Assembly (NCBI GenBank): GCA_020632655.1
Contig: JACKFD010000017.1
Location: 67,166-131,165 of the forward strand
Reading direction: 5' to 3'
Origin: Spirochaetaceae bacterium
GTDB lineage: Bacteria > Myxococcota_A > UBA9160 > UBA4427
DNA length: 64,000 bases
Shown: positions 1-8,732 of the stretch, piece after piece
Layout of the letters: every line of letters starts with the position of its first letter
Position numbering within the stretch: position 1 is the first letter of the stretch
The notes under the pieces: model-generated
Databases searched by the model: none
The model's input: only the letters and a program-made list of their open reading frames with translations
What the model was told of the DNA's origin: nothing
Program-made: the position numbers and the translations under genes

Positions 1-1737
1 TTCCGGCAGGAGCCGGCGTTGCTGCGTTCCGAGCACGTGACGGCGCTTTGTCGCACGATGGACTTCGTGAACGTGTTGCTCGATCAGGTCGAGGTCACGT
101 TCAACGACGGTGGACACGAGGAGGAAGGTCGCGCCATCGCACAGCGGCTGGAGGTCCTGATCGAGTCGACGCGACCCGGGGGAGGCAAGGGAGGCGCCGT
201 ACCCGAGGCGAGTCCCGCCGCCGATCCGCCGAGCGTCGCAGCGTCGGGGCCGACCGACGAGATCGGCGTGGACGATGCGGTCGCGCCCGTGTTCGCGTCC
301 GCGCCCGTGCGCCCCGCCGAAGCCAGTGAAGCCGATCGCATTCCGCTGGCGACCCGGGCGCCCGATGAGCGCGTCGAGAGCGACGAGGCGCGGTTCGAGA
401 AGCCCGCGCCGCCTGCTGCGACCGTCGAATCACCGTCCGTGCCGGAAGCGGCGTCGAGTCCCGGGCCGATCGACGCGGCATCCGGATCGGAGGAGCCGGG
501 CGGTCCCATCCGCCGTGCCTCGCCGGCACCGGGTGCGAAGGCTTCGAAGGGCACGATCCGGGTGGATCTCGAGCGGCTCGATCACCTGATGGATCTGGTC
601 GGCGAGCTGATCCTCGCCGAGACGATGGTCACGCACAGTCCGGACGTCGAAGGGCTCCATCTCCCGCGCTTCGAGAAGGCTGCGGTCCACCTGAATCGGA
701 TCACCCGGAGCCTGCAGGACGTCGCGATGTCGACGCGGATGATCCCGATCGGCGCGACCTTCCGGAAGATGCTCCGTGTCGTTCGTGACCTCGCGCGAAA
801 GCAGGGCAAGGAGGTCGAGCTCGAGCTCGCCGGTGAGGAGACGGAGATCGACAAGACGGTCGTCGAGGCGATCGGCGATCCGCTCGTCCACATCGTGCGC
901 AACTCCGTCGATCACGGCATCGAGATGCCGGACGTCCGGAATGCCGCGGGCAAGCCTCGGATGGGGCGTGTGCGCCTCGAGGCCCGTCATCAGGGCGGCG
1001 AGATCTGGATCCTGATCGAGGACGATGGCAAGGGCCTCGATCGCGAGGCGATCCTCGCGAAGGCCGTCTCTCGCGGGCTGATCGACGAGGAAGCGGCCCA
1101 GGAGCTGCGCGACCCGGAGATCTTCCGCTTCGTCTTCGAGGCAGGCTTCTCGACGGCCTCGAAGGTGACCGACGTCTCCGGCCGCGGCGTCGGCATGGAC
1201 GTCGTCCGACGCAACATCGAGAACCTCGGCGGAAAGGTCGAGATCGCGAGCGAGCTCGGCGTCGGCACCCAGATCACGATCCGTCTTCCGCTCACGCTCG
1301 CGATCATCGAAGGCATGCTCGTTCGCGTCGGCGACCTCGTCTACACGCTGCCCCTGCTCTCGATCCGCGAGTCGATTCCGATCGAGACCGCCGACGTCAC
1401 GCGCCTGAATGGTGGTGGCGAGATGGTTCGGGTGCGAGAGGGCCTGATCCCGATGCTGCGTCTCCACGACTACCACGGCGTCGAGGCGCGCGCCGAACGG
1501 CTGGAGGACGGGATCGCGATCGTCGTCGAAGACCAGGAGTGCTTCTGCCTCTTCGTCGACGAGGTGATCGGGCAGCGGCAGACCGTGATCAAGGGGCTGC
1601 CCGCCTACCTGGGCTCGCTCCGCGGTGTGTCGGGCTGCTCGATCCTCTCGGACGGGGACATCAGCCTGATCCTGGACGTGAGCTCGATCGAAGGCGACCT
1701 GAGGGCGAGCCCGTCGCGGGGCGTCGGCGATGAATGA
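1..1737 (+). CDS. cheA: Chemotaxis histidine kinase CheA (5' end outside window)
   Basis: CheA autophosphorylates in response to receptor state and passes phosphate to CheY and CheB. The reading frame is open to base 1, so the gene is cut by the window edge; the TTG at 19 is not its true start, and the P1 domain with the phosphorylated His is at least partly missing. Bases 160-540 encode an Ala/Pro/Glu-rich linker. The dimerisation helices (VDLERLDHLMDLVGEL) begin near 562, the ATPase N box (HIVRNSVDHGIE) is near 889, the G boxes (DDGKGLD; GRGVGMDVVRRN) lie at about 1021 and 1180, and a CheW-like P5 domain fills 1315-1710. It is the first visible gene of a chemosensory operon. Confidence 0.95.
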   Translation, partial: FRQEPALLRSEHVTALCRTMDFVNVLLDQVEVTFNDGGHEEEGRAIAQRLEVLIESTRPGGGKGGAVPEASPAADPPSVAASGPTDEIGVDDAVAPVFASAPVRPAEASEADRIPLATRAPDERVESDEARFEKPAPPAATVESPSVPEAASSPGPIDAASGSEEPGGPIRRASPAPGAKASKGTIRVDLERLDHLMDLVGELILAETMVTHSPDVEGLHLPRFEKAAVHLNRITRSLQDVAMSTRMIPIGATFRKMLRVVRDLARKQGKEVELELAGEETEIDKTVVEAIGDPLVHIVRNSVDHGIEMPDVRNAAGKPRMGRVRLEARHQGGEIWILIEDDGKGLDREAILAKAVSRGLIDEEAAQELRDPEIFRFVFEAGFSTASKVTDVSGRGVGMDVVRRNIENLGGKVEIASELGVGTQITIRLPLTLAIIEGMLVRVGDLVYTLPLLSIRESIPIETADVTRLNGGGEMVRVREGLIPMLRLHDYHGVEARAERLEDGIAIVVEDQECFCLFVDEVIGQRQTVIKGLPAYLGSLRGVSGCSILSDGDISLILDVSSIEGDLRASPSRGVGDE

Positions 1738-1758
1738 GGGAATCGGGGGAGGAGCGTC

Positions 1759-2271
1759 GTGAGCATGGACGACGTCGGGCTCGACGAGCTCGAGGGGCAT
1801 CTCGACGACGAGGTCGCGAACGAGGGGTCGGGTCGGCATCTGACCTTCCAGCTCGCCGGTCAGGTCTACGGCATCGAGCTTCGACGCGTCCGAGAGATCG
1901 TACGCGCGCAGCGGGCGACGCCGGTTCCGGACGTGCCGGACTACGTACTCGGCGTGATGAATCTGCGCGGCACCGTCGTTCCCGTCGTCGATGCGCGACG
2001 TCGGATGGGGATCCAGGCGCGCGAAGCGGACGAGCGCACCTGCGTGATCGTCTGCAGCTACGAGGGAGAGGGCGTCGGGGTCGTCGTCGACACGGTGTGT
2101 GACGTGATCGACGTCGACGAGGCGGACGTCGTGGAGGCGCGCAGCGAGGTGTCGACCCGGAACGCGATGATCCGCGGCCTGGTTCGTACGACGGCGGGCG
2201 TGCGGATCCTGCTCTGCCTCGATCGGTTGCTCGAGCGACAGGCCCGATCCGACGAGAGCGTCGCGGCATGA
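1759..2271 (+). CDS. cheW: Chemotaxis adaptor CheW
   Basis: CheW couples methyl-accepting receptors to CheA in the cytoplasmic array. The 170-residue protein is a single CheW domain (GQVYGIELRRVREIVR, then a VMNLRGTVVPVVDARR core) behind an acidic 30-residue N-terminal extension. I chose the GTG at 1759 because GGGGAGGAG lies just upstream; an in-frame ATG at 1765 is an alternative. It follows cheA by 21 bp, and its stop overlaps the start of the receptor gene as ATGA. Confidence 0.93.
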   Translation: MSMDDVGLDELEGHLDDEVANEGSGRHLTFQLAGQVYGIELRRVREIVRAQRATPVPDVPDYVLGVMNLRGTVVPVVDARRRMGIQAREADERTCVIVCSYEGEGVGVVVDTVCDVIDVDEADVVEARSEVSTRNAMIRGLVRTTAGVRILLCLDRLLERQARSDESVAA

Positions 2272-4586
2272 AGCGGGAAGGGACCATGGCAGGACGAGAC
2301 CGGACGGAGCGCACCGCGAAGAGCGGAACGCAGCGCATTCGGAGCGCGGGCTCGAGTGCTGCTCGAGAATCCTTCTGGGAGCGCCACACGAGCAGCCTGC
2401 GAGCCCGCCTGAGGGTACTGATCGTGGCCTTGTTGACGGTGGCCTTCGCGGCCGACGCATGGTTCGGGCAGTCGTCCGTGCGGCGCGCGCTGGTCGAGGA
2501 TCGGGTCGAGCGCCTGCGCGGCGACGTCTCGAACGAGGCGGCGCGGATCGAAGCCTTCCTCGAGGCGCGTCGGCGCGATCTCGAGCTGGTGATGCGTCCC
2601 TGGTCCGTGTCGGAATCGGAGGGTCCCGGCGGGTTGGAGGCTGCGTCGGAAAAGGGCTGTACGGCCGCGCGCGCGGCGATCGCCGCCCGGATCGCGGTCG
2701 CCCTGCTCGAGGTCGAGGAGTCCGATCGTGCGATCCGGCTCGTCGACGAGGACGGGCGCGACTGCGTCGGGTTCGCTCGCGACGGTGCGGCCGTCGGCGC
2801 TGCGCCCGGGTTGGATGACGACGAACGGGCGGCCCTCTTCTCGCGGGTGCGCGGCTCGCAGGGACGGGCGTCGGTCTGGCTGCTCGGCGCGAACGGCGCG
2901 GTTTCGATCCGACTCGTCATGCCCGTCGAACCGATCGATCGCACGCGGCTGCTCGCCGTGCTGGACGTCGCCGGCCCGGGTCTCGCGTCGACCGCGTCGG
3001 TTCCGGCCTCGGCGGTCACCTCCTGGCTCGTCGACGACGAGCAGCGTGTGGTCCCGACCGGCCCGTTCGGCACGGCGGGGGAGCGCGAGGCCGCAGGGCG
3101 CGTTCTGGAGGCGGTGCGGAGCGGCGATCCGACGCAGCGCGAAGGCCTCGTCGAGGCGGGGGATCGACTCTACCTGTACGCGCCCGTTCGTCCGCCGGGC
3201 GCGCCGACGGGGCCGGTCTGGTCCCTGGCTCAGGTCGTCGAGCGCAGCGCGCTGGTCCCGGACCCGAGCGCATTCGACGCTCGCGGGCTCCTGATCCTGT
3301 GCGCGCTCTTCCTCGGACTCGTGGTGATCGCCGACGGGACGATCCGACGCATCCTCGCGGCGCCGCTCGAGCGTTGCTGCGAGGTGATCGAGAGTCTCGC
3401 CTCGGGCAATCTGGATCTGCGGATCGCGGCGGCCGGGCCCGACGAGCTGCGACGGATCTCGTCGGGCCTCGCGAGGTTGGTCGCACACTTCTCGAGCGTC
3501 CTCGGTCAGGTCTCGGCGACGTCGGCCGAGGTCGCCGTCGGCAGCCAGGAGGTCGCTCGATCGAGCCGGTCGCTCTCGGAGAATGCGAGCCAGTCGGCGG
3601 CGTCGCTCGAAGAGATGAGCGCGACGATGGAGGAGATGGCGAGTCGCACGCGACAGAATGCGGACAACGCCCAGGAGGCGATGAACCTGGCCGCCGCGGC
3701 GCGCGCCGACGCCGAGGCCGGCGACGAGCAGATGAAGTCCATGGTCGAGTCGATGCGTGAGATCGACGAGGCCAGTCAGAACATCTCCCGGATCATCAAG
3801 GTCATCGACGAGATCGCGTTCCAGACGAACCTCCTGGCCTTGAACGCAGCCGTCGAGGCGGCTCGGGCCGGTCAGCACGGAAAGGGCTTCGCGGTCGTCG
3901 CCGAAGAGGTGCGCAATCTCGCGGAGCGGAGTGCCGAGGCCGCTCGGGAGACGACGGAGCTGATCGAAGGCTCCGCCGAGAAGGTCGATCAGGGGCGTCG
4001 GACCGCGGAGCGCATGGCGGAGTCGCTCTCCTCGATCGTCGCATCGATCGGTCGCTCGGCCGACCTGGTATCGGAGATCGCCGTCGCGAGCAGCGAGCAG
4101 GCCGAAGGCATCAGCCAGATGAACTCGGGTCTCGCCCAGGTCGATCGCGTCACCCAGCAGAACACCTACGCCGCCGACGAGATGTCGCGTGCGGCCCAGG
4201 AACTCGAGTGTCAGGCCGCCGGTGTACGAGGCGCCCTGAGTGGCTTCGTCCTTCCGGCGGGTGCCGACGGCGATGGCTGGGATGGGTCGGCGGCCGAGCG
4301 GCCGTCCTCGAGCGCCGTTGCGGGCGGGCGCGAGGAGTCGGACGCGGGCGGGTCCGGGAGCGGCGTCGTGGAGGAGTCGTCGTCGGCGTTCGACGACGAA
4401 GACGATGTCCAGGCGGATGGCTGGGGGGCACGGCCGACGAACGTCGACACCCCCGACCTGTCCGACTGGGGCGAGCCCGCGGCCCCGCATCGATCGAGCG
4501 CGACGCGCTCGGATCCGGACGATTCGGACGGCGGGAGTCGGCATTCGGGCACGGAGCTCGATGATGCGGAGTTCGGTCGGTACTAG
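2268..4586 (+). CDS. Methyl-accepting chemotaxis protein
   Basis: This transmembrane chemoreceptor has 772 residues. A first membrane helix lies at about residues 48-64, a periplasmic sensor region of roughly 280 residues follows, a second helix is at about 342-360, then a HAMP linker and the cytoplasmic signalling hairpin. The hairpin tip (DEIAFQTNLLALNAAVEAAR, around residue 510-530) is canonical. An unusual acidic and glycine-rich tail of about 115 residues follows the methylation helices and ends in FGRY; no NWETF-type CheR/CheB docking pentapeptide is present. The ATG overlaps the cheW stop. The sensor domain family was not recognised, so the ligand is unknown. Confidence 0.92.
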   Translation: MKREGTMAGRDRTERTAKSGTQRIRSAGSSAARESFWERHTSSLRARLRVLIVALLTVAFAADAWFGQSSVRRALVEDRVERLRGDVSNEAARIEAFLEARRRDLELVMRPWSVSESEGPGGLEAASEKGCTAARAAIAARIAVALLEVEESDRAIRLVDEDGRDCVGFARDGAAVGAAPGLDDDERAALFSRVRGSQGRASVWLLGANGAVSIRLVMPVEPIDRTRLLAVLDVAGPGLASTASVPASAVTSWLVDDEQRVVPTGPFGTAGEREAAGRVLEAVRSGDPTQREGLVEAGDRLYLYAPVRPPGAPTGPVWSLAQVVERSALVPDPSAFDARGLLILCALFLGLVVIADGTIRRILAAPLERCCEVIESLASGNLDLRIAAAGPDELRRISSGLARLVAHFSSVLGQVSATSAEVAVGSQEVARSSRSLSENASQSAASLEEMSATMEEMASRTRQNADNAQEAMNLAAAARADAEAGDEQMKSMVESMREIDEASQNISRIIKVIDEIAFQTNLLALNAAVEAARAGQHGKGFAVVAEEVRNLAERSAEAARETTELIEGSAEKVDQGRRTAERMAESLSSIVASIGRSADLVSEIAVASSEQAEGISQMNSGLAQVDRVTQQNTYAADEMSRAAQELECQAAGVRGALSGFVLPAGADGDGWDGSAAERPSSSAVAGGREESDAGGSGSGVVEESSSAFDDEDDVQADGWGARPTNVDTPDLSDWGEPAAPHRSSATRSDPDDSDGGSRHSGTELDDAEFGRY

Positions 4587-4624
4587 GGACCGTCGCGAGA
4601 CGGGAAGGATCGAGACGTCCATTC

Positions 4625-5473
4625 ATGGACCCGGGTGACCACAGACGCATTCGCGCCTTGATCCAGCGTGAGCTCGGCATCACCCTGGGCGAGGACAAGT
4701 CGACGCTCATCACGTCGCGTCTGCGCCACCTCGTCGAGAAGTACGCGCTCTCGAGCATGGACGATTACGTCGACTGGCTGGAGTCGCATCGCGATGCCGC
4801 CGCGCTCGGCGAGCTGGCGGATGCGATCTCGACGAATCACACCTTCTTCTATCGCGAGTCGGCGCACTTCGAGTGCATGGCCCAGCGTGTGCTGCCCGAG
4901 GTCGTCGAGCGTCTGCGCGCGCGCAACCGATTCGACCTCCGGGTCTGGTGCGCGGCCAGCTCCACGGGACAGGAGCCCTACGTGCTCGCGATGATCATCG
5001 ACGAGCTCCTCCGCAACGAGGCCAACCGATGGCGGGCGGGCCTGCTCGCGACCGACGTCTCCCAGGAGGCGCTCGACGTCGCACGGCGAGGGGAGTACGC
5101 GGCGGACGCCGTGTCCGTGCTCCCCGAGCGATGGGTGAAGCGCTACTTCGAGCCCATCGACGAGGGCAGGATGCGGATCGTCGAGTCGCTCCGGCGCGAG
5201 GTCACCTTTCGAAGGCTCAACCTGATGCGTCCCAGCTATCCCTTCCAGTCCCGGTTCGACGTCGTCTTCTGTCGGAACGTCATGATCTACTTCTCCGCAG
5301 AGATCCGAAGGGCCGTCGCGTCCCGGATCTACGACGTCATGAGCGAAGGGGGATACCTCTTCCTCGGGCTCTCCGAGACGCTCGAACGAGGCGCGACCGA
5401 GTTCCGTTTCGTGGGACCGGGAATCTTCCAGAAGCCGATGAGAAGCGGCTCCGTCATCGCAGGAGAAGAATGA
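4625..5473 (+). CDS. cheR: Chemoreceptor glutamate methyltransferase CheR
   Basis: CheR transfers methyl groups from S-adenosylmethionine to receptor glutamates during adaptation. The 282-residue protein shows the N-terminal helical domain with the TNHTFFYRES motif around residue 75, followed by the SAM-binding fold (RVWCAASSTGQEPY) and the FDVVFCRNVMIYF motif near residue 215. Length and motif order match the family. It lies 38 bp after the receptor gene and one base before cheB, which supports translational coupling with the esterase it opposes. Confidence 0.95.
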   Translation: MDPGDHRRIRALIQRELGITLGEDKSTLITSRLRHLVEKYALSSMDDYVDWLESHRDAAALGELADAISTNHTFFYRESAHFECMAQRVLPEVVERLRARNRFDLRVWCAASSTGQEPYVLAMIIDELLRNEANRWRAGLLATDVSQEALDVARRGEYAADAVSVLPERWVKRYFEPIDEGRMRIVESLRREVTFRRLNLMRPSYPFQSRFDVVFCRNVMIYFSAEIRRAVASRIYDVMSEGGYLFLGLSETLERGATEFRFVGPGIFQKPMRSGSVIAGEE

Positions 5474-5474
5474 G

Positions 5475-6530
5475 ATGGGCCGTCCCGTACGTGTCCTGGT
5501 GGTCGACGACTCGGCCTTCGTGCGCAAGCGCCTCTCGATCGGGCTCGAGGCGGATCCCGACATCGAGGTCGTGGGTGCCGCCGAGGACGCCTTCGTCGCC
5601 AAGCGGATGCTCGACGAGCTCGAGGTGGACGTGATGACGCTCGACGTCGAGATGCCCGGGCTGAACGGGCTCGACTTCCTGCGCCGCCTGATGGGCGTAC
5701 GGCCGCTGCCGGTCGTCATGGTCAGCTCGCTCACGCAGGAAGGGGCCGGGGCGACGCTGGCCTGTCTGGCGGCGGGCGCAGTCGACTTCGTGGCAAAGCC
5801 GAGCGGCCCCGGCGAGGCCGAGGGCGAGTTCCTGACGACGTTGCGGTCGAAGATCCATACGGCCGCCGCGGCGAATCTCGCGGCCGTTCGGCATGGCATC
5901 GCGTCGGGCGGCGGCGCTCGGCTCGTCGCCCCGATCTCGTCCGATCGGATGACGCTCTGCATCGGGGCCTCGACCGGTGGCCCCGAGGCGCTGGCCCAGG
6001 TGCTCGAGCGGATGCCCGCGGATGCGCCGGCGACGCTGATCGTCCAGCACATGCCGGGGCGCTACACGCCACGGCTCGCCCAGCAGCTCGACCGCATCTG
6101 TGCGATGGAGGTGCGGGAGGCGCGGACGGGGGATCGCCTCGAGCGGGGTCGCGTCCTCCTCGCACCGGGTGGCTACCAGATGCGGCTGCTCGCCGGCTCG
6201 GACGGCGTCTCGATCTGCTGCACCGACGAGGAGAAGGTCAACGGTCACAGCCCCAGCGTCGACGTCCTCTTCACGAGTGCGGCACGGGTGCTCGGCCCGA
6301 ATTGCGTCGCGGTCGTGATGACGGGAATGGGCGAAGACGGGGCGAGAGGTCTCGCGGCGCTCCGGGCTGCCGGTGCACGCACCTTCGCCCAGGACCGCGA
6401 GACCAGCGTCGTGTTCGGCATGCCGAAGGCCGCGCAGGCGGCGGGGGGTGCGGAGCGACTCGTTCCGCTCGGGAAGATCGCCGAGACGTTGATCGGGATG
6501 GCGGACCCCGCGGAGGCGAAGGGTGGCTGA
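5475..6530 (+). CDS. cheB: Protein-glutamate methylesterase/deamidase CheB
   Basis: CheB removes receptor methyl groups when phosphorylated by CheA. Residues 1-120 form a receiver with Asp11/Asp12 and the phospho-acceptor Asp57 (MTLDVEMPG). The C-terminal esterase carries a Ser-His-Asp triad visible as IGASTGGP (about 164), QHMPG (about 191) and MTGMGEDGA (about 287). The 351-residue length is typical. Its stop lies inside the start of cheD (8 bp overlap). Confidence 0.95.
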   Translation: MGRPVRVLVVDDSAFVRKRLSIGLEADPDIEVVGAAEDAFVAKRMLDELEVDVMTLDVEMPGLNGLDFLRRLMGVRPLPVVMVSSLTQEGAGATLACLAAGAVDFVAKPSGPGEAEGEFLTTLRSKIHTAAAANLAAVRHGIASGGGARLVAPISSDRMTLCIGASTGGPEALAQVLERMPADAPATLIVQHMPGRYTPRLAQQLDRICAMEVREARTGDRLERGRVLLAPGGYQMRLLAGSDGVSICCTDEEKVNGHSPSVDVLFTSAARVLGPNCVAVVMTGMGEDGARGLAALRAAGARTFAQDRETSVVFGMPKAAQAAGGAERLVPLGKIAETLIGMADPAEAKGG

Positions 6531-7011
6531 TCGGGTGATCGGAGTCGGTGAGCTCGACGTCGTCCACGCCCCGGGCGACGTGATCAAGACCTTCGCCCTG
6601 GGCTCGTGCGTCGCCGCCGTGCTCATGGATCCGAAGGTCCGGTTGATCGGCATGGTGCACGTCGCGCTGCCCGACTCTGCGACCAATCCCGAGCGCGCGA
6701 AGAGCAGTCCGGGCTACTTCGCCGATACGGGCATCCCCGCCCTGCTCGACCGGATGGTCGACGCCGGCATGCGTCGTGGCGAGACCGATCTGATCGTGAA
6801 GCTGATCGGCGGCGCGACGGTCCTCGACATAGGCAAGCGCTTCGATGTCGGAAGGAAGAACCAGCTCGCCGTCCGCAAGGTCCTCTGGAGCTTCGGGCTC
6901 GCCCCGAGGAGCGAGGACGTCGGGGGCACGATCAGTCGAACGGTCGAAGTCGACGTCGACCAGGGTCGCACGCGGATCAGCTCCGCTCGCAGCGAGCCCT
7001 GGGAGATCTAG
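6523..7011 (+). CDS. cheD: Chemoreceptor glutamine deamidase CheD
   Basis: CheD deamidates receptor glutamines and in other bacteria interacts with CheC-type phosphatases. The 162-residue protein contains the family's catalytic cysteine in ALGSCV (Cys29) and histidine in GMVHVALPDS (His46). The GTG start overlaps cheB by 8 bp; this start is required to include the conserved N-terminus. Having CheD upstream of a CheX/CheC-like gene fits the CheC-CheD partnership known from Bacillus, though the phosphatase here is more CheX-like. Confidence 0.93.
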   Translation: MADRVIGVGELDVVHAPGDVIKTFALGSCVAAVLMDPKVRLIGMVHVALPDSATNPERAKSSPGYFADTGIPALLDRMVDAGMRRGETDLIVKLIGGATVLDIGKRFDVGRKNQLAVRKVLWSFGLAPRSEDVGGTISRTVEVDVDQGRTRISSARSEPWEI

Positions 7012-7020
7012 GAGAGCGTC

Positions 7021-7410
7021 ATGAAGTCGATCCTGGTGGTGGACGACTCGGCCGTGGCGCGGCGGATCGCCGTGAAATGTCTGAGCAGCATCGGCGTCGG
7101 GGAGAAGATCCGCGAAGCCCGGAACGGACAGGAGGCCCTCGACATGATTCGCGAGGAGGCGCCCGACCTGATCCTCGCCGATCTCAACATGCCGGTCCTG
7201 GACGGCGTGTCGATGGTCCGGAAGATCAAGGCGAATCCCCGGCTGGTCGGCATCCCGGTCATCGTCATCAGCAGCATCCTCGACGACGCCCGGCGCAGGG
7301 AGCTGCGTGAGCGGGGCGTCGACCACCTGGTCGAGAAGCCGGTGTCGCCGCCGCTGCTCGCGGCCGCCGTCGAGGAGATCCGCGAGCGGCAGGAGGCCGA
7401 GGAGCGATGA
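7021..7410 (+). CDS. cheY: Single-domain response regulator, CheY type
   Basis: This 129-residue receiver is the likely phospho-output of the CheA system. Acidic pocket residues Asp8/Asp9, phospho-acceptor Asp54 (LILADLNMP), a Ser in VIVISS and the conserved Lys in EKPVSPP are all present, so it should be phosphorylatable. It starts 10 bp after cheD behind a GGAGAG site and ends in an ATGA overlap with the next gene. There is no DNA-binding or enzymatic output domain. With no flagellar genes nearby, the target (flagellum, pili or another process) cannot be told from the sequence. Confidence 0.92.
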   Translation: MKSILVVDDSAVARRIAVKCLSSIGVGEKIREARNGQEALDMIREEAPDLILADLNMPVLDGVSMVRKIKANPRLVGIPVIVISSILDDARRRELRERGVDHLVEKPVSPPLLAAAVEEIRERQEAEER

Positions 7411-7856
7411 AGCTCACACTCGACGACGTCTTCGACGGGATCCTGGGGGATTCGCTCGAGGGTATGGCCTTCACGATCTGCGATCGATCGGAGGACCAGG
7501 ACTTCGACTGGGAGGACGAGAGCCGACTCTGGTCGAGCATCGATCTCCTCTCGCCCGGCTCCGGTCGACTGGTGCTGGTCACGGATCCCGAAACGGCGAA
7601 GAGCCTCGCCCGCTCCGTCACGGGGGAGCAGACCACCGACGAGGCGACGGAGCTCGCCGTGTTGGAAGAGCTGACGAACGCGATCGGCGGTCGCTGGCTG
7701 GCCGCGCTCGAGACGACGGGAGCGGAGACGCAGCTCGGTCTGCCCAAATCCGGTCGTGGGTCGCTGCGCCCGGGTGAGGACGCGATGGCCTGTGTATACG
7801 AGGTGGACGCGGGGCGTCTCGGCGTGCTCCTGGCTTCGCTGCAAGGAGGCGGCTGA
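7407..7856 (+). CDS. CheX/CheC-like CheY phosphatase candidate
   Basis: The 149-residue protein is read as a chemotaxis phosphatase of the CheC/CheX/FliY fold. The key signal is ELTNAIGG at about residues 91-98, which fits the family's E-x2-N catalytic pair followed by a glycine-containing turn. The preceding segment (GRLVLVTDPETAKSLARSV) resembles the beta strand and helix that come before this motif in the family. A full CheC would normally contain two such motifs; only one is seen, as in CheX. It overlaps the cheY stop (ATGA) and the HDOD gene start (TGATG), so the three are probably coupled. Family assignment is by motif and context, not by search. Confidence 0.7.
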   Translation: MKLTLDDVFDGILGDSLEGMAFTICDRSEDQDFDWEDESRLWSSIDLLSPGSGRLVLVTDPETAKSLARSVTGEQTTDEATELAVLEELTNAIGGRWLAALETTGAETQLGLPKSGRGSLRPGEDAMACVYEVDAGRLGVLLASLQGGG

Positions 7857-8722
7857 TGCGATCGATCGATCGGAGGCGGATCGACGACGCGATCCGCGGA
7901 CTCGCTCCGCTCTCGAATACGGCCGCCTCGATCCTCGAGCAGCTCGAGGCCCGGAGCTGCTCCCTCGCGGACCTCCGGGAGATCATCGAGTGCGATGCGC
8001 CGCTCACGCTTCGTGTCCTGCGCATGGCCAACGTCTCTGCACACGCCCTCGCGGAACGCGTCGAGACCGTCGACCGCGCGGTGGCCGTGATCGGCGAGCG
8101 GGCCCTCGTCAGCGTCGCCCTCGCGAGCGGTGCGAGCAGTCTGCTCTCGGTGCCACTCGAGGGGTACCGACTGAGCGGCGACCAGCTGCTGACGGGAAGC
8201 CTGCACGGCGCCGTCGCTGCCCGGCTGCTCGCGGTGCAGGTGCCGGGGGTGGCCCCGACGCACGCCTTCACGGCCGGTCTGCTCCGGGACGTCGGCAAGG
8301 TCGTGATGTCCGCGCTGCTCGCCAAGCGGATGCCGCGGTCGATGAGCTCGTTCGGGGCGCTGCGCTCGACCCCGGCGAGCGACTTCCTCGAGTCGGAGCG
8401 TCAGCTGATCGGGATGGACCATTGCGAGGTCGGCTACCTCGTCGCCGATCACTACGGGCTCTCCGCCGCGCAGCACGAGGTCATCGCCCATCATCATCGC
8501 CCGTCCATCGCGTCACCCGAACACCAGGAGATCGTCGACGTCGTCCACGTCGCGGACCTCGTGGCGATGATGGTGGGCGGGGCCGGCGGCGTCGACGAGA
8601 TGCAGTACCGGTTCGATCACGGCGCCGTCATGCGCCTCGGTCTCGATCCCGCCCGGCTCGAGTCCTTGATCGTCGAGACGCTGGTCGAGGCCGAGTCCCT
8701 GCTCGAGATGCTCCGGGCATGA
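7856..8722 (+). CDS. HDOD domain protein
   Basis: The 288-residue protein matches HDOD (a metal-independent relative of HD phosphohydrolases) regulatory proteins: an N-terminal segment LAPLSNTAASILEQLEARSC followed by DLREIIECDAPLTLRVLRMAN, a central AFTAGLLRDVGKVVM, and a C-terminal IAHHHRPSIAS. HDOD proteins occur in signalling clusters of proteobacteria, where they act as adaptors rather than hydrolases. Here it is embedded in the che operon by a one-base overlap with the phosphatase candidate, suggesting an output or regulatory role linked to CheY. No output domain is fused to it. Confidence 0.85.
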   Translation: MRSIDRRRIDDAIRGLAPLSNTAASILEQLEARSCSLADLREIIECDAPLTLRVLRMANVSAHALAERVETVDRAVAVIGERALVSVALASGASSLLSVPLEGYRLSGDQLLTGSLHGAVAARLLAVQVPGVAPTHAFTAGLLRDVGKVVMSALLAKRMPRSMSSFGALRSTPASDFLESERQLIGMDHCEVGYLVADHYGLSAAQHEVIAHHHRPSIASPEHQEIVDVVHVADLVAMMVGGAGGVDEMQYRFDHGAVMRLGLDPARLESLIVETLVEAESLLEMLRA

Positions 8723-8732
8723 GGAGCCGCTC

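Noticed and set aside
430..2460. 676-residue antisense frame over cheA-cheW
   Set aside because: Antisense to recognised cheA and cheW; no domains.
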